A DNA stretch of 64,000 bases from NCBI RefSeq assembly GCF_001420995.1, contig NZ_CP012184.1, positions 1,720,501-1,784,500 on the forward strand, given 5' to 3'. Positions 25,570 through 34,522 of the stretch are shown one piece after another. The position numbers were made by a program, and so were the translations under genes. Under the pieces are notes generated by a model. That model had not been told where the DNA came from. It saw only the letters and a program-made list of their open reading frames with translations, and did no database searches. The stretch's first letter is position 1. Every line of letters begins with the position of its first letter. The DNA is from Pseudonocardia sp. EC080619-01 (GTDB lineage: Bacteria; Actinomycetota; Actinomycetes; Mycobacteriales; Pseudonocardiaceae).

Positions 25570-27800
25570 CGGGCCCCCTCCGGCACCGGGACGTCGGCGG
25601 GCGTCACCGTGACGCGCAGGCCGTTGAAGATCGGGGTCCCGGTGAGCGGTTCGAGCACCCGGTCGTCGACGAGCCGGTTGACGTTGGCCCCCGGCGCCGC
25701 CTCGGCCCGGTGCATCCGCAGCCCGGACCCGGTGTGCCCCCACCCGTGCGGCAGGCTCACCACCCCCTGCCGGATCGCGGCGCTCACCCGCAGCTCGGCG
25801 ACGACGTCGCCGGGACCGGCGCTGATCCGGACCAGCTCGCCGTCCACCAGGTCCAGCCGCCCGGCGTCGTCGGGGTGCATCATCAGGCCGCCCGCGCCGT
25901 CGTCCCGGTAGGGCAGCGCGTTGTGCAGCCAGGAGTTCATCCCGCGGTGCTGGCGCCGGTTGATCAGGCGCAGGTCGGTGGCGTGCCCGTGCCCGATGCT
26001 CGACCACAGCCGTCGGACGTCGGCGGTCAGCAGCGCCGGGGCGACGTCGATCCGGCCGTCCGGGGTGCGCAGCACCCCGGGCAGCCGCGGCTCCAGCGGG
26101 CCGAGGTCGACGCCGTCGGGGGTCCGCTCGAGCAGCTCCAGCGTCAGGCCCCCGGGATCGGCGCCGAACCGGTCGCCGAACGGCCCGCTGCGCACCCGCA
26201 TGTCGACCAGGCGCTCGGGCCCCGTCCGCGGGGCGACGGCCGCGAGCACCTCGTCCTGGCCGGTCCCGCAGAGCCGGGCGGCCCGGCGGGCCGACTGGTC
26301 GGCGACCTCGTCGTCCATCACCTCGATCGGCAGGTCCGGGGTGCCACGGACGATCGCGGCGATCCGCAGCACCTGGTGCCACTCCGGCATCGCGCCGGGC
26401 GCGGGGGTGACGGCGGGCGGGCTGTAGCGGGCCACGTCGCGGATCTGGAAGTGGTTGAGCGTGAGGTCGATGTGCCCGTGCCCGAACAGACCGGGGGCGG
26501 GGAGCACGACGTCGGCGTGCCGGGTCGTCTCGTTCAGGTAGGTGTCGAGGCAGAGCAGGAAGCCGACCTCGCGCAGCGCGCGTTCCATCGTGGCGCTGCC
26601 CGGGATGCTCCGCGCCGGGTTGCCGGCGATCGTGACCAGCGCCTGCACCTGCCCGGGGCCGGGGGTGAGGATCTCCTCGGCGAGGCAGGCGACGGACAGC
26701 TCGCCGAGCATCTCCGGCATCCCGCGCACGCGCGAGTGCCAGCGGCCGAACGGCGGCTGCTTCATGCTGCCGGGCCAGGTCGTCGGTCCCCCGCCTGGCG
26801 GCGTCGCGAACATCGCACCGCCGGGGACGTCGAGCCGGCCGGTGGCGATGTTCAGCACCTCGACCAGCCAGTTCGCCAGCGTGCCGAACTCCTGGGTGCA
26901 GGTGCCGATCCGGGAGTGGACGACGGCGGAGCGGGCGGTCGCGAAACGGATCGCGACGTCGCGGATCGTGCCGGCCGCCACCCCGCAGACGTCCGCCACG
27001 CGTTCCGGGGTGAAGGGCCGGGCGGCGTCGAGCACGGTGCCGAGGCCGTCGACGAGCGTGCCGGCCGCCCCGGTGTCGACGAGGCCCTCGGCGTCGATCA
27101 CCGCGAGCATCGCCATGAGCAGGTGCGCGTCCGTCCCGGGACGGACGGCGAGGTGCTCGTCGGCGACCTCCGCGGTCCGGGTACGGGCGGGGTCGACCAC
27201 GACCAGCGTGCCGCCCCGGTCCCGCAGCGCGTCCAGCCGCGCGCCGAACCCGGGGGCGCAGACGGTGCTGCCGTTGGAGACCAGCGGGTTGCTCCCGAGC
27301 AGCAGGAGGAAGTCCGTCCGGTCGATGTCCGGCAGCGACATCCCGATCCCGGTGCCGTAGAGCAGCGCAGTCACCAGGTTCTTCGGCCAGGTGTCCATGC
27401 TCGCCGGCGAGTAGAGGTTGCGGGAGCCGATCGCCCCGAGCAGGGCGGGCAGGTAGAGCGTGTGGTCGAGGTGGTGGGCCGCGGGGTTGCCGGTGTAGAC
27501 GGCGACCGACTGCGGGTCGTCGGCCACCAGCGGCGGCAGCCGGCGCCCGATCTCGGCGAACGCCTCCGCCCAGGTCGCCTCGCGCAGCTCCCCGTCGCGC
27601 CGGACGAGCGGGACCGAGAGCCGGTCGGGGTCGTTGTCCAGGTCGGCCAGCCCGAGCCCCTTCGCGCAGGCGTGCCCGCGGCTGAACCGGTCGTCCGGGT
27701 TCGGGCGGACCGACCGTGCGACCCGGCCGTCGAACTCCATCAGCAGGCCGCAGGTCGCCTCGCAGAGCGGGCAGATCCGGTGCCGTTCAACACGAGACAT
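25566..27800 (-). CDS. Molybdopterin oxidoreductase, DMSO-reductase family
   Basis: 744-residue paralogue of 3667-5937. The 4Fe-4S ligands are Cys10, Cys13, Cys17 and Cys45 (CPLCEATCG, ACAKG). Shared blocks include LVRRDGELR-ATW-EAFAE, GSNPLVSNGS and LPHGWGH. As in the paralogue, no clear Cys/Sec/Ser metal ligand is evident after YSPASMD. ATG 27800 is preceded on its strand by TACACT (27815-27810), 9 nt before the start, so it may be leaderless. Co-translated with the FprB-type reductase. Substrate unknown. Confidence 0.86.
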   Translation of the reverse strand: MSRVERHRICPLCEATCGLLMEFDGRVARSVRPNPDDRFSRGHACAKGLGLADLDNDPDRLSVPLVRRDGELREATWAEAFAEIGRRLPPLVADDPQSVAVYTGNPAAHHLDHTLYLPALLGAIGSRNLYSPASMDTWPKNLVTALLYGTGIGMSLPDIDRTDFLLLLGSNPLVSNGSTVCAPGFGARLDALRDRGGTLVVVDPARTRTAEVADEHLAVRPGTDAHLLMAMLAVIDAEGLVDTGAAGTLVDGLGTVLDAARPFTPERVADVCGVAAGTIRDVAIRFATARSAVVHSRIGTCTQEFGTLANWLVEVLNIATGRLDVPGGAMFATPPGGGPTTWPGSMKQPPFGRWHSRVRGMPEMLGELSVACLAEEILTPGPGQVQALVTIAGNPARSIPGSATMERALREVGFLLCLDTYLNETTRHADVVLPAPGLFGHGHIDLTLNHFQIRDVARYSPPAVTPAPGAMPEWHQVLRIAAIVRGTPDLPIEVMDDEVADQSARRAARLCGTGQDEVLAAVAPRTGPERLVDMRVRSGPFGDRFGADPGGLTLELLERTPDGVDLGPLEPRLPGVLRTPDGRIDVAPALLTADVRRLWSSIGHGHATDLRLINRRQHRGMNSWLHNALPYRDDGAGGLMMHPDDAGRLDLVDGELVRISAGPGDVVAELRVSAAIRQGVVSLPHGWGHTGSGLRMHRAEAAPGANVNRLVDDRVLEPLTGTPIFNGLRVTVTPADVPVPEGAR

Positions 27801-27897
27801 GATGTGTCCAGTGTATCGCCGACCGGGTCGCCCGCCCACACCGATCTCGTCGCACCGGACCCGCCGGACGGCCACAGGACCGCCCGGCGGGGGACGG

Positions 27898-29445
27898 TCA
27901 GCGACCCAGCCGGCGCTTCCAGTCGTGGGCGCCGAGGAACCGCACGACCTTCGCCATGAACTCGCTGCGCGACGGCACGATCGGGTACCAGTTCGGCTCC
28001 GCCTTCAGCGCCATCCGCTCCGACACGATCGACTGCTGGCGGCAGTACTTGAGCACGCCGTTCGCCCCGCCGAACCGGGTCCCGAGCCCCGACTGCTTCC
28101 AGCCGCCCATCGGCACCGGCAGCTGGAACACGGCGACGAGCGCGTTGTTGATCGAGACCGATCCCGCCTCGATCAGCCGGGACAGCCGGTCGGCCTTGCG
28201 CCGGTCGCGGGTCCAGAGGCTGGACGACAGGCCGAAGTCGGAGTCGTTCGCGAGCCGCAGCGCCTCGTGCTCGTCGGCGACCTTCATGATCGGCAGGGTC
28301 GGCCCGAAGGTCTCCTCGCGCATGCAGGCCATCGAGTGGTCGACGTCGACGAGCACGGTCGGCTCGAAGTAGGCGTCGCCCGCGGCGCCCCGCTTCCCGC
28401 CGACGAGGATCCGCGCACCCTTGGCCTCGGCGTCGGCGACGTGCCGCTCGACGATCTCCAGCTGGGCGGGGGTGACCATCGAGCCGATCTCGGTGGCGTA
28501 GGCACCCGGCGCGTCCATGCCCTGGCGGACGGCACGCATCTTCTCGACGACCTTCGCGACGAACTCGTCGTACACGGGGGCCTCGACGTAGACCCGCTCG
28601 ACCGAGATGCAGGCCTGGCCGCCGTTCATCATCGCGCCCCAGACGGCGCCGCCCGCGGCCCGCTCGACGTCGGCGTCCGCCAGGACGATCATCGCGTCCT
28701 TGCCGCCCAGCTCGAGGCTGCAGGGGATGAGCCGCTCGCCGGCGCGTGCGGCGATCGTCCGTCCGGTCCGGACCGAGCCGGTGAACATGACCATGTCCAC
28801 CTCCTCGACGACCGCGGCGCCCGCCCCGCCGTCACCGGTGAGGCAGGCGAGCACCGGCGGGGCACCGATCTCGTTCCATCCCTCGACGGCGGCGGCCCAG
28901 GTCAGCGGGGTCACCTCAGACGGCTTGCTCAGCACCGCGGCACCGGCCACGAGGGCGCCCACGACGTCCATCATCGGACCGGCCAGCGGGCCGTTCCACG
29001 GCGTGATCAGGCCGACCAGCTGGTACGGGCGGACCTGGACCCGCAGCTTCCGGGCCTTGTTGGGCAGGCCCGCCGACGCGACCTTGCGGTCGGCGAGGAA
29101 CTTCTCCGCGTTGGCCGTGAAGTAGTTGATGACGTCGAGCGCCACCTGCATCTCGACCGCGGAGTCCGACCACGACTTGCCGGTCTCCGCCTGGACCAGG
29201 CCGATGACCCGCTGCTCGTTGTCGAGCAGCCAGTCCAGCCACCGGCGGAGGTGCCTGCTGCGCTCCTTCGGCCCGAGCGCCTCCCATGCAGGCTGCGCCG
29301 CCCGCAGGTCGCGCGCGGCCGCCGCGACGTCGGCCGCCCCGTGCCGCGGGACCGACCCGACGACGCGTCCGTCCGCCGGACAGCGCACCTCGCGCTCGGC
29401 CTGGTCGCCGGACGCCGTGCGGTCCTGCTCGGTCGTGGTGCTCAT
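27898..29445 (-). CDS. Aldehyde dehydrogenase
   Basis: 515-residue ALDH of the succinate-semialdehyde/betaine-aldehyde-like superfamily. Cys279 lies in NGGQACISVERV and Glu245 in LELGGKD. The C-terminus is extended by about 35 residues past the usual GGxxxSG-G end (MGGWKQSGLGTRFGG, then KAEPNWYPIVPS). ATG 29445 has AGGAGA close upstream. It lies 97 nt after the molybdopterin start, on the same strand and upstream in transcription, and could be read through into that unit. A CTA-type palindrome is 190 nt upstream. Confidence 0.87.
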   Translation of the reverse strand: MSTTTEQDRTASGDQAEREVRCPADGRVVGSVPRHGAADVAAAARDLRAAQPAWEALGPKERSRHLRRWLDWLLDNEQRVIGLVQAETGKSWSDSAVEMQVALDVINYFTANAEKFLADRKVASAGLPNKARKLRVQVRPYQLVGLITPWNGPLAGPMMDVVGALVAGAAVLSKPSEVTPLTWAAAVEGWNEIGAPPVLACLTGDGGAGAAVVEEVDMVMFTGSVRTGRTIAARAGERLIPCSLELGGKDAMIVLADADVERAAGGAVWGAMMNGGQACISVERVYVEAPVYDEFVAKVVEKMRAVRQGMDAPGAYATEIGSMVTPAQLEIVERHVADAEAKGARILVGGKRGAAGDAYFEPTVLVDVDHSMACMREETFGPTLPIMKVADEHEALRLANDSDFGLSSSLWTRDRRKADRLSRLIEAGSVSINNALVAVFQLPVPMGGWKQSGLGTRFGGANGVLKYCRQQSIVSERMALKAEPNWYPIVPSRSEFMAKVVRFLGAHDWKRRLGR

Positions 29446-29634
29446 GTGTCTCCTCGAGTGCTGGACTCCGGACCGGCCGACGGCCCGGGTGGGCGGCGTC
29501 GAGCCGTGGTGCCGATCACCGGACACTATCCGTCATATGTAACGAAGCACCACCGGCACGCCGCTCCCCGACCGGCCGCGCCGCCGGCGACCGGCGCAGT
29601 CAGTCCTCCGTGACGTCTCCTTGACCAGCATTTA

Positions 29635-29650
29635 CTAAAGCTGTTAGCTT
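29635..29650. promoter_or_regulatory. CTA-N7-TAG element between ALDH and TetR genes
   Basis: CTAAAGCTGTTAGCTT agrees at 13 of 16 positions with CTATAGCCGTTAGGTT at 3641-3660 and contains the AAGCT/AGCTT inverted repeat. It lies 42 nt past the TetR stop and 190 nt before the ALDH start. The rest of the 246-nt gap shows nothing else I can name. Confidence 0.5.
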
Positions 29651-29691
29651 ATTTGGACGAACAAGGGCCCCACTGGTGGGACCGGGAGACC

Positions 29692-30279
29692 TCAGATCTC
29701 CCGGTCGACCCCGCGGAGGAAGGTGCGGACCATCTCGACGAACCGTCGCTCGTCCTCCTCGTCCGGCGCGACCGGCGGCCCGTCCCCGGATCCGGGGTCG
29801 AGGCTCTGCAGGGCGGCCCGGCCGTTCGCCGTGCTGATCGCCGACCCGATCGCCATCCGGTGTGCCGCCTCGAGGAGGAAGAGATGCATCCGCTCCGGGA
29901 CGCCGTGAGCCGCGAGCAGGCGCGAGTACTGCTGGTAGAGCCGTACGAGCAGCGGCTGCGGGAGGTGCTCCACCACGAGCGGGACGGCGCGCGGGTGCTG
30001 CAGCAGCGACCGGCGGAACAGCGTCGTCTCCTCGACCAGCCACTCCTGCCACCGGCCCGGCTCGGGGTCCGGGACACGCGGGGTGTCGAGCACGATGATC
30101 CGCGCGACCTCGGCGAGGATCTCGGCCTTGTCGGTGAAGTGGTTGTAGAGCGAGGGCGCGCGGACGCTCAGGGCCGCGGCGAGCCGCTCCAGGCTCAACG
30201 CCGCCGGCCCGCCCTCGTCGACGATCTCCAGCGCGGCGCGCGCTGCACCGTCCCGCGTGATGAGCGGCCTGCGCCCCAT
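29692..30279 (-). CDS. TetR-family transcriptional regulator
   Basis: 195-residue repressor with HTH SLERLAAALSVRAPSLYNHF, paralogous to the TetR at 6008-6697 (RAPSLY-HF-DKAEIL shared). It is divergent from the acyl-CoA ligase/Rieske/GNAT operon 68 nt away and lies beside a CTA-type element. Since two TetR paralogues of this type each sit next to a Rieske/GNAT module, the whole regulator plus module may have been duplicated. ATG 30279 chosen: upstream codons lack family similarity. Confidence 0.85.
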   Translation of the reverse strand: MGRRPLITRDGAARAALEIVDEGGPAALSLERLAAALSVRAPSLYNHFTDKAEILAEVARIIVLDTPRVPDPEPGRWQEWLVEETTLFRRSLLQHPRAVPLVVEHLPQPLLVRLYQQYSRLLAAHGVPERMHLFLLEAAHRMAIGSAISTANGRAALQSLDPGSGDGPPVAPDEEDERRFVEMVRTFLRGVDREI

Positions 30280-30290
30280 CCCCACCCTCT

Positions 30291-30308
30291 CGCTCGCTGA
30301 GCCGAGCG
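30291..30308. promoter_or_regulatory. CGCTCG-N6-CGAGCG inverted repeat in the TetR/ligase divergon
   Basis: Perfect 6-bp arms with a 6-bp spacer in the 68-nt gap between the divergent TetR and acyl-CoA ligase starts. Position fits a TetR operator, but GC-rich repeats of this size also occur by chance. Confidence 0.35.
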
Positions 30309-30347
30309 TACGACCACCCCACCCACCACGACGGAGGACGCCCGACG

Positions 30348-31883
30348 ATGCGCAACACCACCGTTCTCGACGCCCTGTACGCCTGGTCGAGGCGCCGCCC
30401 GGAGGCGCCCGCCCTGCAGGACCCCGACCGCGCCCTGTCCTGGAGCTCGCTCGTCGAGGCACAGGACGCGGCCGCCCGCACCCTGGTCGACGCCGGGGTC
30501 CGCCCCGGTGACCGGGTCGGCGTCCTGGGGCCGCTCTCGGTGGACTGGGCCGTCGCCGCGCTCGGTGTGCTCCGCGCCGGCGCCGTGCTCTGCCCGCTCA
30601 ACGAGCGGCTCGGGGCGTTCGAGCTCTCCGAGGTGTTCGCGCGGATCGACCCGGTCCTGGTGCTCGCCGACGACGGGCACCGGCCGGTGCTGGACGGGAT
30701 CGGCGAGGGCGCGCCCACGGTCCGCACGCTCGGCGAGGTCGGCTCGGCCGCCTCGGCTGCCTCGGCTGCTGAGCTCCCGGACCTGCCCCGCGACCCGTCC
30801 CGGCCGGTCTCGATCATTCCGACCTCCGGCTCGACGGGACACCCGAAGGGCGTCGTCTACACCCACGAGTCCCTGCTGGGCGCGTTCTTCGAGTGGACCC
30901 TGCAGGCACCGGAGCTGCTCCGCGGGCGGGCCCTCAACGTCAGCGCGTTCTCGTTCGCGGCGGGCCTGCTCAACGGCTTCCTGGGCCCGCTGGTCCTCGG
31001 CGGCAGCGTCGTGCTGCTCCCCCGCTGGGACGCCGGCACCGCGCTGCGGCTGATCCGCGACGAGCGGATCACGACCTTCGCCGCCACCACGATCTTCTAC
31101 GAGCAGATGGCGCGCCTGTCCGAGTTCGCCGACGCCGACCTGTCGTCGCTGACCGTCGCCTTCACCGGCGGCAACCCCGTCACCACCGAGCTGATCGAGG
31201 CGTGGTCGGCCAAGGGCGTCGGACTGCGCCAGGCCTACGGACTGACCGAGTCGCTGTCGAACGTCACCTTCCCCACCGTGGAGATGGCGGTCCGCAGCCC
31301 CGAGTCCGTCGGCGAGGGCGGCATCCTCACGCGGGTCGCCGTCACCGACCCGCACGGTGCCCCGCTGCCGGCGGGCGAGCCCGGCGAGATCCGGATCTCC
31401 GGGCCGGGGGTCGCCGCCGGGTACTGGGACGACGAGACGCGCACCACCGAGACGTTCGGCGACGGGTGGCTGCGGACCGGTGACATCGGCGTCGTCGACG
31501 ACCACGGTGCGCTGCGGATCGTCGGCCGACTGAAGGACATGATCATCAGTGGCGGGATGAACGTCTACGCGGCCGAGGTCGAGCGCGCGGCGCTCACCCT
31601 GCCGGACGTCGTCGAGGTCGCCGTCATCGGCGTCGCCGACGACGAGTTCGGCGAGACCCCCGCGCTCCTCCTGCGGACCGCCGGACCGGTCACCGAGGAG
31701 GCGGTGCTGGAGCACTGCCGGGCCCGTCTCGCCTCCTACAAGATGCCCCGCTACGTCGTCCTCGTCGACGACCCGCTGCCGCGGACCCCGAGCATGAAGA
31801 TCGACAAGGCGGCGATCCGCACCCGGCACACCGACATCCCGGACACCCACCGGCGGCACGGCCGCAAGCCGCTGCCCGCCTGA
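30348..31883 (+). CDS. Acyl-CoA synthetase (AMP-forming)
   Basis: 511-residue ANL-superfamily ligase that activates a carboxylate to acyl-AMP and then acyl-CoA. The P-loop TSGSTGHPKG is near 159-168, the A5 motif AYGLTE near 299-304, the hinge GRLKDMIISGGMNVYAAEVE near 390-410, and the C-terminal catalytic Lys in PRTPSMKIDK. A short Ala/Ser repeat (SAASAASAAE) sits in the linker near 132-141. CGGAGG is upstream of the ATG. It heads an operon with the second Rieske oxygenase and GNAT, 31 nt downstream. Confidence 0.88.
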   Translation: MRNTTVLDALYAWSRRRPEAPALQDPDRALSWSSLVEAQDAAARTLVDAGVRPGDRVGVLGPLSVDWAVAALGVLRAGAVLCPLNERLGAFELSEVFARIDPVLVLADDGHRPVLDGIGEGAPTVRTLGEVGSAASAASAAELPDLPRDPSRPVSIIPTSGSTGHPKGVVYTHESLLGAFFEWTLQAPELLRGRALNVSAFSFAAGLLNGFLGPLVLGGSVVLLPRWDAGTALRLIRDERITTFAATTIFYEQMARLSEFADADLSSLTVAFTGGNPVTTELIEAWSAKGVGLRQAYGLTESLSNVTFPTVEMAVRSPESVGEGGILTRVAVTDPHGAPLPAGEPGEIRISGPGVAAGYWDDETRTTETFGDGWLRTGDIGVVDDHGALRIVGRLKDMIISGGMNVYAAEVERAALTLPDVVEVAVIGVADDEFGETPALLLRTAGPVTEEAVLEHCRARLASYKMPRYVVLVDDPLPRTPSMKIDKAAIRTRHTDIPDTHRRHGRKPLPA

Positions 31884-31914
31884 ACCGACCCGGACGACGA
31901 CGAGGAGGACCGAC

Positions 31915-33111
31915 ATGACCGTCGACGAGACCAGTGCCACCGACCGCCGGGACCGCGCGTTCCGCACCATGCTCCGGCACGTCGAGAAGGAGACGACCGA
32001 CGAGTTCGGCGAGATCGCGCCGTCCGAGGCAGTGGAGTACCGGGACACCGAGCTCGCCGCGCTCGAGCGCGACCGGGTGTTCGGCGAGGTGCCCTTCATC
32101 GTCGCGCACGGCTCCGAGATCGCGAAGCCGAACGAGTTCCTCACCCGCAGGCTGCCGCGCAACAACGCGATCGTCATCCGTCAGCGCGACGGCGGCGTGA
32201 AGGCCTTCGTCAACGCCTGCCGGCACCGCGGCGCGCAGCTGGTCGAGGAGGAGTCCGGCCGCTGCCGGCTCTTCTCCTGCCCGTACCACCGCTGGTCCTA
32301 CGACCCCAGCGGCGAGCTGCGCACGGTGACCCTCGACGACACCTTCGGCGACTTCGACCGCTCGAAGCACGGCCTGGTCGAGCTGCCCGTGCAGGAGCGC
32401 CACGGCTTCCTCTGGATGATCGACAACGCGAAGCGCGAGATCGACGTCGAGAGCTGGCTCGGGCCCGAGATGGACGCGATCCTGGCCGGCTACACGATCG
32501 AGGACCTGGTCAGCGTCACACCGCAGACCTTCGACCGGCCGACCAACTGGAAGATCATGCAGGACGGCTTCCTCGACAACTACCACGTCAAGTACGCCCA
32601 CCCGAACACCGCCGGGAAGGTCCTGCACACCAACAAGCTGGCGCTGGAGGACTTCGGCAGGCACTTCTGGTTCCTCGCCGCGCGCAAGAGCATCGACCGC
32701 TTCATCGGCGACGAGGACCCGGCCGGCGCCGACATCGGCAGGCACACGATCGAGAGCTGCTTCATGGCGCCGAACAGCATGCTGCTCAAGCACGCCACGC
32801 ACGTCGAGCTGCTGACGTTCCGGCCCTACGGCGCCGACCCGGAGAACTCGGTGATGGAGATGCGGATCATGGCCCCGACCACCGAAGCGCTCGGGATGGA
32901 TCAGGAGAAGTGGGACACCCTCTGGGCGAAGAACTGGAAGATCATGATCTCGATCATCCACGACGAGGACTTCCCCATCCTGGAGGGATCGCAGGCCGCG
33001 ATGCGCAGCCAGGACGCCGGGACGATGCTGCTGGGCCGCAACGAGCTGGGGAACCACCTGTTCCGCCGGGAGCTCGACCGGCTGGTCCGCACCGAGCCGG
33101 ACGCGGGATGA
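31915..33111 (+). CDS. Rieske non-heme iron oxygenase alpha subunit
   Basis: 398-residue paralogue of 9657-10856. Rieske ligands Cys102, His104, Cys122 and His125 (CRHRG, CPYHRW); mononuclear iron site His224 and His229 with bridging Asp221 in LDNYHVKYAH, and the C-terminal Asp in HDEDFP. Both copies share FGxVP-IV-HGSEI-KPN-F near residue 55-75. GAGGAGG lies upstream of the ATG. No reductase is adjacent, so it may borrow the reductase at 10969 or 60367. The stop overlaps the GNAT start by 4 nt. Confidence 0.9.
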   Translation: MTVDETSATDRRDRAFRTMLRHVEKETTDEFGEIAPSEAVEYRDTELAALERDRVFGEVPFIVAHGSEIAKPNEFLTRRLPRNNAIVIRQRDGGVKAFVNACRHRGAQLVEEESGRCRLFSCPYHRWSYDPSGELRTVTLDDTFGDFDRSKHGLVELPVQERHGFLWMIDNAKREIDVESWLGPEMDAILAGYTIEDLVSVTPQTFDRPTNWKIMQDGFLDNYHVKYAHPNTAGKVLHTNKLALEDFGRHFWFLAARKSIDRFIGDEDPAGADIGRHTIESCFMAPNSMLLKHATHVELLTFRPYGADPENSVMEMRIMAPTTEALGMDQEKWDTLWAKNWKIMISIIHDEDFPILEGSQAAMRSQDAGTMLLGRNELGNHLFRRELDRLVRTEPDAG

Positions 33112-33944
33112 CCACGAGCGCACTCGGAGCGGACCTGGTCCGGCTGCGGCGGACGACGGCGCGGTCCGCCGCGGCCCGGGACCTGCTCGACCGGGCCGCC
33201 CGGTACGACGCCGAGATGGGCTTCGGGCCGCCCCGGCCGGACCGCGGCGGGTCGTCCGGCGCGACCACCGTGATCGAGATCGACACCTGCCTGCACCGGC
33301 ACGACGTCGACCACGACGACGCCTACGTGCTCGCCGGGGTGCTGACGATCCGGGACCTCGGGGACGGCACCGGGGCCGCCGACCTGGTCGTCGACCCGCG
33401 CCGGCGGGCGATCGGCGTCGCGACCGCGGTCGGTGAGGAGCTCGGGACCCGCGCCGTGGGCGGGGGTGGGTGGGCCGGCACCGGCCTGCACACGCTGCAC
33501 GCGGTCGCGCACGGCAGCCATCCGGCGGCCGAACGGCTGGCGCGCCGGTCCGGCGTGGCCACGTCAGCCGTGCGGCACCACCTGGTGCTCCCGTCCGACG
33601 AGCCCACCCCGGCCGACACCGGGACCCCGACGGCGCCCGACGAGGGCACGGCCGCCGGGGACGCGGTCCGGATCGATGTCGCCGCGGGGACGGCGACGGT
33701 GCGCCACGCCTGCGGCGACGGGCCCGCGGAGATCACGGCGGTCGCCGCCGCCCCCGGGACCACTGGACACGAGCGGTCCGCCGCGCTCGGTTCCGTCGTC
33801 GCCACCGCCGTCGGGCGGCTGCGTGCGGCGGGTGCGGGCGCGGTCGAGGCGGTCGCCGCCGACGACGACGAGCCGCTCCTGGAGGCCCTGCGCCGACAGC
33901 TGTTCGAGCACGACCGCAGCGATCTGGTGTTCCGGATCGACTGA
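33108..33944 (+). CDS. GNAT-like acetyltransferase, MshD-related
   Basis: 278-residue protein with a GNAT core: VVDPRRRAIGVATAVG (acetyl-CoA loop about 99-105) and LHAVAHGSHPAAERLA near 130-144, the latter matching the mycothiol-synthase signature. The C-terminal 100 residues are a second, degenerate half. ATG overlaps the Rieske stop (ATGA), exactly as in the first module. Sequence divergence from 8677-9660 is large, more than between the two Rieske proteins, so they may act on different products. Function inferred only as N-acetyl or acyl transfer. Confidence 0.72.
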   Translation: MTTSALGADLVRLRRTTARSAAARDLLDRAARYDAEMGFGPPRPDRGGSSGATTVIEIDTCLHRHDVDHDDAYVLAGVLTIRDLGDGTGAADLVVDPRRRAIGVATAVGEELGTRAVGGGGWAGTGLHTLHAVAHGSHPAAERLARRSGVATSAVRHHLVLPSDEPTPADTGTPTAPDEGTAAGDAVRIDVAAGTATVRHACGDGPAEITAVAAAPGTTGHERSAALGSVVATAVGRLRAAGAGAVEAVAADDDEPLLEALRRQLFEHDRSDLVFRID

Positions 33945-33950
33945 TCAGCG

Positions 33951-33977
33951 GACAGATGACGGACTTCGTCGTTTGTC
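33951..33977. promoter_or_regulatory. 27-bp GACA...TGTC inverted repeat before the SRPBCC gene
   Basis: Left arm GACAGATGACG (33951-33961) and right arm CGTCGTTTGTC (33967-33977) are inverted repeats with 9 of 11 matches and a 5-bp centre. The right arm is the exact complement of GACAAACGACG at the P450 operator. TACACT at 33981-33986 is a candidate -10. Confidence 0.5.
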
Positions 33978-34023
33978 TCGTACACTGCGGTCGTTCCCCG
34001 GCGACGACGCGAGGAGACCGGCC

Positions 34024-34521
34024 ATGCCGCGGTCACGCACGATCAGCGACGAGATCCACGTCGAGGCCTCCCCCGAGGCGCTCTGGCGGCTCGTCGCCGA
34101 CCCGGCCCGCTACCCGGAGTGGAGCCCGGAGAACACGGGGGCCACGCTCCCGGCCGGCTCCACCCCGGCGGTCGGCGACGCCTTCGTCGGCAGCAACCGC
34201 CGCGGGCCGCTGCAGTGGACCACGCGCTGCGTCGTCACCGAGGTCGAGCCCGGGCGCCGCTTCGGGTTCTCGGCCCGCGACTGGGGCCTGCGGTCCCCGT
34301 CGCTCCGGATCCGCAACGCGGCCTGGCGGTACCAGCTCGAACCGGACGGCACCGCCACCCGGGTCCGTCTCACGTGGACCGACGAGCGCCCCTGGCCGGA
34401 CGTCGTCGCCGCCGTCGTGGACCGGATCGTGACCGGCGGCCACACGTTCGCGGAGTTCCAGCGCGACAACATCGGCCGGTCGCTCGCCGGCCTGCGGCGG
34501 GTCGCGGAACGGACCGGCTGA
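34024..34521 (+). CDS. SRPBCC (START/polyketide cyclase-like) protein
   Basis: 165-residue helix-grip protein. ISDEIHVEASPEALWRLVADPARYPEWSPE is the usual N-terminal strand and helix start, and a long C-terminal amphipathic helix ends the protein. Members bind hydrophobic ligands. GAGGAG lies upstream of the ATG. It begins a trio with the APH-like kinase (1-nt gap) and the lipocalin-like protein, under a promoter carrying the GACA/TGTC repeat. A ligand-binding or cyclase role in the pathway is inferred. Confidence 0.8.
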   Translation: MPRSRTISDEIHVEASPEALWRLVADPARYPEWSPENTGATLPAGSTPAVGDAFVGSNRRGPLQWTTRCVVTEVEPGRRFGFSARDWGLRSPSLRIRNAAWRYQLEPDGTATRVRLTWTDERPWPDVVAAVVDRIVTGGHTFAEFQRDNIGRSLAGLRRVAERTG

Positions 34522-34522
34522 C

